Below, piece by piece: positions 55,305-64,000 of a stretch of DNA of 64,000 nucleotides. The position numbers were made by a program, and so were the translations under genes. A model generated the notes under the pieces. That model saw nothing but the letters and a program-made list of their open reading frames with translations, was not told the DNA's origin and did no database searches. This DNA comes from Procambarus clarkii (taxonomy: Eukaryota > Arthropoda > Malacostraca > Decapoda > Cambaridae). The stretch lies in contig NC_091237.1 in NCBI RefSeq assembly GCF_040958095.1, positions 11,568,058 through 11,632,057 on the forward strand, in the 5' to 3' direction. Each line of letters begins with the position of its first letter. Positions within the stretch are counted from its first letter, which is position 1.

Positions 55305-57076
55305 TCTATGTTTTGTTTGTGTGAGCGTGCGTGTACGTGTGATCTGGCGGCAACAGCATCTCTACCACACAAGCCAATCTCACCCTTAACCAACTTGTTT
55401 TGAAAGTCGAATAACGTCGTTACCGAACACGAGGAAAATCAAACCACATTGAACTGTTGTCTAACGCTTAAAAATAAGTCTTGTGTCAAGAGCATGCCGC
55501 TGGTGAGAATAGTCTATTAGCATGTAAGAATGTGAGCCGCCTCGTAGCTCCAAGCGGCTCACAGATCACGCTTGCTGTTCAAACGAACCTTGCTGCATTA
55601 ATATTTATGTCTTTATATATATATATAGTTAACTTACAGGTGACAGAAGGCACTTTAGCTCGGTTTAAGGTTATAATTAGTAGTATAGTTCACGTCACCG
55701 TAGAAGAACGCTGAGCTGTGTTCATTTAAATGAGGCTTTTCTTTTTTTTCCCTGTTTTTATATGTAAACGTTTCCAAATATGTTTTAATAATTTTAAACG
55801 AGTTTATACTTTTAAATATTTTTGTTAAGGCTGCAATCATATCTTTTTCAAAACAGTTTGGTATCATTAAAAAGATAAAATGAGTTTCTGTCATCCCTGG
55901 TATCTGATTTTTATCTCTAAATTAGTTAAAAAAAAGTTCTCTGCAGTATTATTTCTAACGTGAATAACTTTAGATAAACTTTTCAGTGACTTTTATTCAA
56001 TTAATCTGACTGTTTAAAGTTTGTCAACAAATAAATAAATGAGAATGCATGAAATAAAAATAAATAAAATACAAAAATTACTGGCAGCTGCAGTTTTCCT
56101 TAATATTTTGAGGTGGCGTAATATTAATAATAAATACAGTTGGTCGATTTATTTCAAATGATGCTCAAAGCGCAGCTAATATGTTGTGCCGTGCAAAACA
56201 AGAATCAGTAAAAACTAAGTCAAAATTGGAAGCTGACTTAACTACCTAGCAAAAGTTGCTGGGTAGTTAACTAGTTGCAGTCACAGGGAAAAGGAACTTT
56301 CAGGGGGGAAAGCGCCAAGCCGTTACGACTATACAGCACTGGGAAGGGGTCAGGATAAGGATTAGGGATGGGACGGGGGAAAGGAATGGTGCCCAACTAC
56401 TTGGACGGTCGGGGGGGGGGGGGGATTGAACGCAGTCACACGCTTAATTAAAAAAAAAAAGCGTGAGTTTTCTTTCACAGTTGTTGAGATAAACTACTGC
56501 AGTACTTGGTAATTATCAGCTGTCATGTTGTATATTAAATAATATGAATATTTCACATTATACATTCAAGAGAATAAACAAAGTTAGAAGTTGATGTAGG
56601 GAGATTTGCATTTATAAGATTCTCTTTAGAGTAGCCTCATAAACATGCTAAATCTCATACAATATGTATGAGATTCGTTCATGTTCTCATTTTCGTAAGA
56701 TTTAGAGCATATGTTCGTATTTATCTCTCTTGTACAATAGATTCTAAACAAAATCGTAAAGAAATAATAATTTTAAGTGATGACGAAGTTTGGAGCCCTT
56801 CTTTGGCTCGATTGTTTGATTGTGTGGAAAACCGATTGTTTTCGAAACATGTTTTCCAGAGAACCTGGAAAATATTTGTATTCAACTGTGCATTTTTTTT
56901 AAATATTAAAAAGCGTTAATTATTATTTTATATAATTTGCATCAGTTATTTAACAGTTTGTGGAATAAACTTGAAAGCAGTATGTGAGTAATTGTTGTCC
57001 TCTGCGGCCCAGCGGTAGCCTAGTCCAGGCCTACTGCTTTCAGTTCTGTTTGTTTGTGTTTTTTGCAGGGATATTC
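55302..57076. other. No recognised gene or element
   Basis: A/T-rich, apart from a G-run at 56411-56424. The 83-codon frame at 56668-56919 has no motif. Confidence 0.35.
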
Positions 57077-57169
57077 CTGCGCGGGTCCTAAGCCTCTGGC
57101 TGGCCCACTGCGCGGGTCCTAAGCCTCTGGCTGGCCCACTGCGCGGCTCCTAAGCCTCTGGCTGGCCCA
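57077..57169. repeat. 31-bp tandem repeat, three copies
   Basis: Three units of CTGCGCGGGTCCTAAGCCTC + TGGCTGGCCCA, nearly perfect (one G-to-C change in the third). Confidence 0.95.
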
Positions 57170-57551
57170 CTAAGTGTTGCTTGTTTCTGTTTTACTTGGG
57201 CGGAGTGTGAGTATTTATGACTCGTATGGTCGCTTCAGTAAGATTTTGCCATGTGTGTTTAACAACTTCTTCTGCTTTGTTGAATCTAAGTTGAAATCTT
57301 AATGGGTTAGTAACTGTGCACTGTGTTAGATAATGTTCCAGTTCTGTTCGAATTCATGACTGATTTCGTCCGCGGAATGATCGGAGCACATGGGGGTGGT
57401 CACTGTTACAAGATACACACACGCGCGCGCACACACGCTCTCACAAATACTTTCAGGTATCCTAATTTTGGTATTAAAATATACGCGCGCACGCCTCCCT
57501 TCCCTCTAACACTCTTCCCACTTTCTCCCCTACACGTACTCTTCCACCTGC

Positions 57552-57608
57552 TAGGAGGTCTGGTCGGGGACCGGGCCGCGGGGACGTTGAACCACGAAAT
57601 CATCGCAC
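57552..57608 (+). mobile_element. SINE fragment
   Basis: AGGTCTGGTCGGGGACCGGGCCGCGGGGAC then CACGAAATCATC, the 3' part of the Thr-tRNA SINE. Confidence 0.75.
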
Positions 57609-57753
57609 GGTATCTATCCCCCACCTTCCCCCATACACACTCTCACCTCGCCCACACTCCTCTCTCCCCCCACACACTACCCCTTCCCCCACTCACTCCG
57701 CTCCCCACCTACAAACAATTCCCCTCCCCCAACAAAGAGAATCCCTCTTCCCT

Positions 57754-57924
<171 letters not shown>

Positions 57925-58013
<89 letters not shown>
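57925..58013. repeat. (AC)n microsatellite at a LINE A 3' end
   Basis: About 44 AC units growing directly out of the LINE A terminus GTGAGTAC. Confidence 0.97.
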
Positions 58014-58016
<3 letters not shown>

Positions 58017-59375
58017 CAGTGTCCTTAACTTGTATATCATGCAAGGTGATGGAGAAAATTGTGAGAAAAAACCTAGTAACACAAACCTAGTGACAACCCA
58101 TCAACATGGGTTCAGGGAGGGTAAATCTTGCCTTACAGGCTTGATAGAATTCTACGACCAGGTGACAAAGATTAAGCAAGAAAGAGAAGGATGGGCGGAC
58201 TGCATTTTTTTGGACTGTCGGAAAGCCTTTGACACAGTACCCCATAAAAGGTTGATGCATAAGCTGGAGAAACAGGCAGGAGTAACTGGTAGGACGCTCC
58301 AGTGGATAAGGGAGTACCTAAGCAATAGGAAGCAGAGAGTTACAGTGAGGGGTGAGACCTCAGAATGGCGTGAAGTCACCAGTGGAGTCCCACAGGGCTC
58401 TGTACTCGGACCTATTCTGTTTCTGATATACGTAAATGAACTCTCAGAGGGTATAGACACATTCCTCTCAATGTTTGCTGACGACGCCAAAATTATGAGA
58501 AGGATTAAGACAGAGGAGGACAGCTTGAGGTTTCAAGAAGACCTGGACAAGCTGCAGGAATGGTCGAACAAATGGCTGTTAGAGGTTTAACCCAAGCAAA
58601 TGTAATGTAATGAAGATAGGGGTAGGAAGCAGGAGACCAGATACAAGGTATCATTTGGGAGATGAAATACTTCAAGAGTCAGAGAGAGAAAGACCTGGGG
58701 GTTGATATCACGCCAGACCTGTCCCCTGAAGCTCATATCAAGAGGATAGCATCAGCAGCATATGCCAGGTTGGCTAACATAAGAACGGCCTTTAGAAACT
58801 TGTGTAAGGAATCATTCAGAATATTATATACCACATATGTCAGACCAATCCTGGAGTATGCGGCTCCAGCATGGAGTCCATATCTAGTCAAGCATAAGAC
58901 TAAACTGGAAAAGGTTCAAAGGTTTGCCACCAGACTAGTACCCGAGCTGAGAGGTATGAGCTACGAGGAGAGACTACGGGAATTAAACCTCACTTCGTTG
59001 GAAGACAGAAGAGTTAGGGGGACATGATCACCACATTCAAGATTCTCAAAGGAATCGACAGGGTTGATAAAGACAGGCTATTTAACACAAGGGGCACACG
59101 CACTAGGGGACACAGGTGGAAACTGAGTGCCCAAATGATCGAGCCACAGAGATATTAGAAAGAACTTTTTTAGCGTCAGAGTGATTGACAAATGGAATGC
59201 ATTAGACAGTGATGTGGTGGAGGCTGACTCCATACACAGTTTCAAATGTAGATATGATAGAGCCCAATAGGCTCAGGAACCTGTACACCTGTTGATTGAC
59301 TGTTGAGAGGCGGGACCAAAGAGCCAGAGCTCAACCCCCGCAAACACAACTAGGTGAGTACAACTAGGTGAGTAC
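58014..59375 (+). mobile_element. LINE family A (CR1/L2-like), RT to 3' end
   Basis: Best copy in the window. 5'-truncated just upstream of [47 protein letters not shown] (catalytic Asp); [62 protein letters not shown] (catalytic pair intact); EWSNKWLLE. Then a one-base shift at about 58587; [84 protein letters not shown]; and frameshifts near 59020 and 59135. The tail ends CAACTAGGTGAGTACA, with that last unit duplicated. Confidence 0.9.
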
Positions 59376-59392
59376 ACACATGCTACCAGGGG

Positions 59393-59567
59393 GGGGGGCC
59401 TGGGAGCCTGGCGGATAGCGCGCAGGGCTCGTAATTCTGTGGCGCGGGTTCGATTCCCGCACCAGGCAAAAACAAATGGGCAAAGTTTCTTTCACCCTGA
59501 ATGCCCCTGTTACCTAGCAGTAAATAGGTACCTGGGAGTTAGTCAGCTGTCACGGGCTGCTTCCTGG
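59393..59567 (+). mobile_element. Thr-tRNA-derived SINE (3'-truncated)
   Basis: The head gives a good tRNA fold: acceptor GCCTGG/CCAGGC, T arm GCGGG-TTCGATT-CCCGC, anticodon stem CAGGG/TTCTG with loop CTCGTAA (anticodon CGT, Thr). Middle domain present, 3' end lost after TGCTTCCTGG. Confidence 0.92.
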
Positions 59568-59599
59568 TCTGTGTGTGTGGGGGGGGGGAAGTAGTTAGT

Positions 59600-59673
59600 A
59601 AAACAGTTGATTGACAGTTGAGAGAGGCTGGACGAAAGAGCAAAGCTCAACCCCCGCAAACACAACCAGGTGA

Positions 59674-59752
<79 letters not shown>
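59600..59752 (+). mobile_element. LINE family A tail with (AC)n
   Basis: AGTTGATTGACAGTTGAGAGAGGC to CACAACCAGGTGAATACAC, then about 37 AC units (59679-59752). Confidence 0.9.
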
Positions 59753-59755
<3 letters not shown>

Positions 59756-60070
59756 GTGTGTGGCCGCCCAACACTGTGCAGCAAGGCGTGAGTCGTCCTC
59801 CCAGGGCGGGATTCGTCTGTGGGAGAGAGGCGCCCTCAGAGGCAGCGGTATAGGTGAGGGTTCCTCCGTAAATAACCCTGGCTGTTCCTCCCTGATACTG
59901 GCTCTGCTCTAGAGTTTCATTCCCTTAGAGCGAACTGGCCGCCGCCTGCGTCTGCGTCTGCGTGTGGACTACTGGCGCGGAGCTACCTTCCCCAAGGGTA
60001 AAAATACGAGGGTATTTCTCGGGTGTTGGAATATTTCCACCGGTAGTGTTTCTTGCCGCGCCACCTCACC
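59753..60070. other. GC-rich unique stretch
   Basis: The only sizeable GC-rich, repeat-free DNA in this part (CCGCCTGCGTCTGCGTCTGCG at about 59940). It might be a promoter/5' exon, but no coding exon or clear site supports that. Confidence 0.25.
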
Positions 60071-60072
60071 GG

Positions 60073-60810
60073 TGTGTACTCGCCTAGTTTTACTCGCCTA
60101 GGTGTGCTTGCGGGGGTTGAGCTCTGGCTCTTTGGTCCCGCCTTTCAATGTCAATCAACTGGTGTACAGGTTCCTGAGCTTACTGGGCTCTATCATATCT
60201 ATATTTGAAACTGTGTATGGAGTCAGCCTCCACCACATCACTGCCTAATGCATTCCACCTGTTAACTATGATACTGAAAAAATATTTTCTAATGTCTCTG
60301 TGGCTCATCTGGGTACTAAGTTTCCACCTGTATTCACCTAGTTGTGCTTGCGGGGGTTGAGCTCTGCTCTTTCGGCCTGCCTCTCAACTGTTTCTACTAC
60401 TACTTTTTGGTTCTCCAAGCCACACACACACAGACACCCCAGGAAGCAGCCCGTGACAGCTGACTAACTCCCAGGTACCTATTTACTGTTAGGTAACAGG
60501 GGCATAGGGTGAAAGAAACTCTGCCCATCGTTTCTCACCGGCGCCGGGGATCGAACCCGGGACCACAGGATCACGTGCCCAGCGTGCTGTCCGCTCGGCC
60601 ACCAGCTTCCCTGTGTTTGGAAGGGAACAAGTGAACCTGTGTCCCCTTGTTCGTGTTCCACCTGTGCTGAAGTGTTTGTCTTTGTCCACTCTGTCAATTT
60701 CACTGAGAATTTTGTAGGTGGTTATCATGTCTCCCCTTACTCTTCTGTTTTCCAGGGACGTGAGGTTCAGCTCCCTTAGACTTTCCTCGTAGCTTATACC
60801 TCTCAGATCT
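60073..60810 (-). mobile_element. LINE family A 3' pieces (two tails) with SINE insertion
   Basis: Minus-strand A tail and C-terminal extension at 60073-60333. A second A tail starts at 60334, is interrupted by the SINE at 60435-60612, and continues as the C-terminal extension to 60810 (MITTYKILSEIDRVDKDKHFSTGGTRTRGH in minus sense). Confidence 0.8.
60435..60612 (-). mobile_element. Thr-tRNA-derived SINE
   Basis: Minus-strand head and middle domain (CCCAGGAAGCAGCCCGTGACAGC to GGCCACCAGC). Its 3' third is missing, and the break lies next to (AC)n DNA, as at 63290. Confidence 0.9.
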
Positions 60811-60814
60811 GATA

Positions 60815-61455
60815 GGAAAGAAATTACTGACTCTCAATGTCCTGAAAGTACTAGTATAAAAAGCTATGATCTGTTGAGATCTGAAACCTATATCTATGGG
60901 CAGCACAAAACGTCCACTAGACTGTGCGACACAGTGGTTGCAAGGATCAGGTTGGGTTACCGTTACCTATGGCAGGTGGCTGCAGGTGACGGATCTCCCA
61001 ATCCTGAGCACTCCAGTTGCAAACTCTGTGAGCAGGAACTACGGCATGATCTCCCGCACTACATCACTGAATGCCCAGTTATTAGACCTTTCAGACCAGT
61101 TGGCATGAGGTACCTGGAGCTTTGCAATTACTTTATTCATTCTCGTATTCTTGAAGATTTCCCCACAGTGTACCCAAAATTTGCCAGTGCAGGCTACTAA
61201 ACATATGGCTCTGTATGACTAACCATCCTGCGAGATGGGGACTTGTATTACCACTGCTACCTTATTCAATCTTGTGTTGATGATATCCTCAAAATGCTTC
61301 TGGAGTCTGCCAGTGCAGACCGCTTATCACATGCCTCTGTATGACTAACCATCCTGTGTGATGGGGATTTTTTAGCATCACCTAGTTAGTTTTTTTGACA
61401 CACTGTACTCCACTTCATATAGTCTAGGGCAGCTGCACTTATGCAGATGTACCTC
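60815..61455 (+). mobile_element. LINE family C, C-terminus and 3' UTR
   Basis: The frame 60874-61200 encodes STRLCDTVVARIRLGYRYLWQ and a C-x2-C...H...C knuckle (CKLCEQELRHDLPHYITEC), the C-terminal region of a Jockey-type polyprotein. The 3' UTR contains a direct duplication: TGCCAGTGCAG...TATGACTAACCATCCTG occurs at about 61185-61230 and 61307-61352. It ends ATTAATAAAAAAAA. Confidence 0.75.
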
Positions 61456-61469
61456 ATGTATTAATAAAA

Positions 61470-63150
61470 AAAATCAGTTCCGGGACTAATCTGGTGGCAT
61501 ACCTCTGAATCTTCTCTAACTTTGACTTGTGTTTAACTAGGTATGGACTCCAGGCTGGAGCTGCATACACCAGGATTGGTCTTACATAAGTGGTATACAG
61601 GGTCCTGAACGATTCCTTACACAAGTTTCTAAAGGCAGTTCTTATGTTGGCCAGTCTAGCATATGCCGCTAGATATCCTTTTGATGTGGGCCTCTGGGGA
61701 GAGGTTCGGTGTGATATCAACCCCCAGATCTTTCTCTCTATTTGACACTTGCAGGATATCACCTCACAGATAAACAAATCCACAAGGGCTTTGCCCTTGT
61801 GGATTTGTTCATTTGATGCATCACGCTATTGTGATTTCTGTGTGTAACGAATAAGGGCGAAGAGGTAGAACGGCCTATTGACATAGCTCGAGTGCATGGG
61901 GGGAGTTGTGTAAAATTCTGGTTTCTGTCTCGGAGAGGATGCAGGATCCAAGTAAGTTCAGTAGAACTTATGATTGCAATTCTTTTACCATGTCGTAACT
62001 CAGCCGATTAAGGCAGCGTCTGGGATGCTCTCGGATGTACGTTCGAACCCTCGTCACGGCCCTTGTGGATTTGTTCATGGTACATTATGTTCAGCCTTCT
62101 GGCCCCTTCGCCTAATTTCATTACTTTACACTTTCCTGAGTTGAACTTTAGCAGCCATTTTCTAGACCATTCCACCAGTTTGTCCAGGTTGTCCTGTAGT
62201 CTCTGTCTATCTTCATCTGTCTTGATTCTCTCATAATTTTTGCATCATTAGCAAACATTAAGAGGAATGTGCCTATACCCTCTGGAAGGTCGTTTACATA
62301 TATTAGAAACAGGATGGGTCCAAGTACAGAACCCTGTAGGACTCCGCTGGTGCCATCTCGCCACTCTGATGTCTCCCCCCTCACAGTTACTCGCTGTTTC
62401 CTGTTGCTTAGATACTCCCTTGTCCAATGGAGCACCTTACCTTTTACTCCTGCCTGTTGCTCCAACTTTTGTAACAGCCTTTTGTGAGGTACTGTGTCAA
62501 AGGCTTTCTGACAGTCCAAAGAAAATGCAGCCTGCCCACCCTTCTCTTTCTTGCCTAATTTGTGTTGCTTGGTCATAGAATTTTATTAAACCTGTGAGGC
62601 ACGATTTACCATCTCTGAACCCATGTTGGTGGTGCGTTAGAAAGTTATTTCCCTCCAGATGCTCTACGAGCCTTTTCCTCACGATCTGCTCCAACTTGCA
62701 TGGTATACAAGTTAGGGAAACTGGCCTGTATTTCAGTGCCTCTTGCCTGTCACCCTTTTTGTAAATTAGGACAACATTAGCCGTCTTCCAGCTTTCCGGT
62801 AGATCTCCTGTTTCCAGTGACCTGTTATACACCATAGAGAGTGACACATTTAGTGCCTCTGGACCTTCTTTTAGTATCCACGGTGATATTCTGCCAGGCA
62901 CAACAGCCTTTAGTCACATTCAGCTCCAACAGATTTCTTTTGACCTTATTACTGGTGAGGTCAATTTCCTTTAAGGTTGCTTGATTTGTCTCCTCCTCTC
63001 TAAGTGCAGGGGCTTCTCCTTGCTCTATTGTGAAGACCTCCTGGAATCTCTTGTTGAGTTCTTCACACACCTCCTTGTCATTCTCTGTGTATCTGTTCTC
63101 CCCTTTTCTCAGTTTCATCCCTTGTTCCTTCACAGCGGTTTTCTTCCTGA
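61470..63150 (-). mobile_element. LINE family A, longest copy, split by a SINE
   Basis: Minus strand, from 63150: a pre-RT region (KEVCEELNKRFQEVFTIEQGEAPAL; EIDLTSNKVKRNLLELNVTK). Then [131 protein letters not shown] follows (the FADD site is mutated to FAND). The C-terminal extension lies beyond the SINE at 61765-62080. Several frameshifts. Confidence 0.88.
61765..62080 (+). mobile_element. tRNA-derived SINE, third family
   Basis: Contains TCGTAACTCAGCCGATTAAGG, GTTCGAACCCTCGTCACGGCCC (box B) and body CTATTGACATAGCTCGAGTGC. It is bounded by AACAAATCCACAAGGGC / GCCCTTGTGGATTTGTTCAT palindromes; the right unit is repeated at 61793 and 62060. Inserted in LINE A, minus strand. Confidence 0.7.
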
Positions 63151-63152
63151 TG

Positions 63153-63230
63153 TATTCACCTAGTTGTTCTTGCGAGGGTTGAGCTCTGGTCTTTCGGCCC
63201 GCCTCTCAACTGTCAATCAATCAATTAGTT
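63153..63230 (-). mobile_element. LINE family A tail
   Basis: TATTCACCTAGTTGTTCTTGCGAGGGTTGAGCTCTGG in minus orientation, ending at a TAGTTAGTTACC-type inverted repeat (63225-63270). Confidence 0.85.
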
Positions 63231-63287
63231 AAAAGTAGTTAGTTACCTGTAACTAACTACTAACTAATTCCCCCCCCCCCCACACAC

Positions 63288-63485
63288 ACACCCCAGGAAG
63301 CAGCTGGGTAATAGGCAGCACACCCGTAATAGCTGTCTAACTCCCAGATACCTGTTTGCTGCTAGGTAACAGGGGCATCAGGGGGAAAGAAACTTTGCCC
63401 ATTTGTTTCCTGCCCGGTGCGGGAATCGAACCCGCGCCACAGAATTACGAGTCCTGCGCGCTTTCCACCAGGCTACCAGGCCCCA
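63288..63485 (-). mobile_element. Thr-tRNA-derived SINE
   Basis: Minus-strand head (GGGTTCGATTCCCGCACCGGGC in minus sense) and middle domain. 3' third missing, adjoining CCCCACACACACACC. A 19-bp insert (GGGTAATAGGCAGCACACC) sits in the middle domain. Confidence 0.88.
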
Positions 63486-63504
63486 ATCCACCAGGCTACC
63501 AGGC

Positions 63505-64000
63505 TCTGTGTGTGTGTGTGTGTGTGTACTCACCTAGTTGTACTCACCTAGTTGTGCTTGCGGGGGTTGAGCTCTGGCTCTTTGGTCCCGCCTCTCAACC
63601 GTCAATCAACTGGTGTACAGATTCCTGAGCCTATTGGGCTCTATCATAGCTACATTTGAAACTGTGTATGGAGTCAGCCTCCACCACATCACTTCCTAAT
63701 GCATTCCATTTACTAACTACTCTGACACTGAAAAAGTTCTTTCTAACGTCTCTGTGGCTCATTTGGGTACTCAGCTTCCACTTGTGTCCCCTTGTTCGCG
63801 TCCCACCAGTGTTGAATAGTTCATCCTTGTTTACCCGGTCGATTCCCCTGAGGATTTTGTAGGTTGTGATCATGTCCCCCCTTACTCTTCTGTCTTCCAG
63901 TGTCGTAAGGTGCATTTCCCGCAGCCTTTCCTCATAACTCATGCCTCTTAGTTCTGGGACTAGTCTAGTAGCATACCTTTGGACTTTTTCCAGCTTCGTC
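63505..64000 (-). mobile_element. LINE family A 3' end with (TG)n, running off the window
   Basis: (TG)n at 63505-63525, then TACTCACCTAGTTGTACTCACCTAGTTGTGC (duplicated terminal unit, as at 59360), the tail, and the C-terminal extension on the minus strand (63942-63631: MSYEERLREMHLTTLEDRRVRGDMITTYKILRGIDRVNKDELFNTGGTRTRGHKW; RKNFFSVRVVSKWNALGSDVVEADSIHSFKCSYDRAQ), intact to the stop. It continues beyond 64000. Confidence 0.92.

Noticed and set aside
55046-55403. Poly-(TH) or poly-(CV) ORFs over dinucleotide tracts, also at 57693-58044 and 59543-59749
   Set aside because: Direct translation of (GT)n/(AC)n microsatellites.
56668-56919. 83-residue ORF with IIILSDDEVWSPSLARLFD
   Set aside because: No start context, splice sites or recognised family; A/T-rich chance frame more likely.
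59393-59567. A genuine tRNA-Thr gene
   Set aside because: The head folds like a tRNA, but the acceptor stem has a mismatch and the sequence continues into the SINE middle domain shared by the other copies, so it is a SINE.

Overview
This is animal nuclear DNA and not prokaryotic: split coding exons with GT/AG borders, tRNA-derived SINEs, many non-LTR retrotransposon families, microsatellites and A+T-rich intergenic DNA. The repeat families (short Thr-tRNA-like SINEs, CR1/L2-like and Jockey-like LINEs, pogo/Tigger elements, a DIRS-like element) fit a decapod crustacean, most likely a crayfish. That is an inference from repeat character, not a database match.

Two conserved host genes can be recognised, both on the + strand. 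At 2104-2721 lies the last coding exon of the tRNA methyltransferase TRDMT1 (DNMT2); its catalytic exons lie upstream of the window. At about 23.2-39.6 kb lies the gene for Integrator subunit 12 (INTS12). It has a GC-rich promoter with NRF1-, YY1- and CRE-like sites, a short first exon, and six coding exons whose reading phases join exactly. The PHD finger (C4HC3) is split over two exons. Its 9.4-kb fifth intron is full of transposons.

Layout. 0-2 kb: DIRS-like terminus with a Tigger element inside it, in the last TRDMT1 intron. 2.7-5 kb: LINE scraps, a Tigger end and a minisatellite. 5-9 kb: Jockey-superfamily LINE with RNase H, split by another LINE. 9-22 kb: a nest of at least seven copies of one CR1/L2-like LINE (called family B here), in both orientations, including a copy broken by an inverted copy and by a solo LTR with a perfect target duplication. 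22.2-23.1 kb: a 24-bp G-rich minisatellite abutting the INTS12 promoter. 23-40 kb: INTS12. 40-44 kb: LINE/SINE nests and a pyrimidine-rich tract. 44.9-48.4 kb: an unusual pair of oppositely oriented, degenerate CTAA-rich tandem arrays. 48.7-57 kb: mostly unassigned sequence with scattered repeats. 57.5-64 kb: a dense head-to-tail nest of one LINE (family A) whose 3' ends abut (AC)n microsatellites.

No new host enzyme system was found. The most informative unexplained structures are the DIRS-like element with a conserved inverted pair, the palindromic Tigger-like element in INTS12 intron 5, the opposed CTAA arrays, and the G-quadruplex-prone minisatellite next to the INTS12 promoter. LINE family letters (A-G, R) are labels for this window only.
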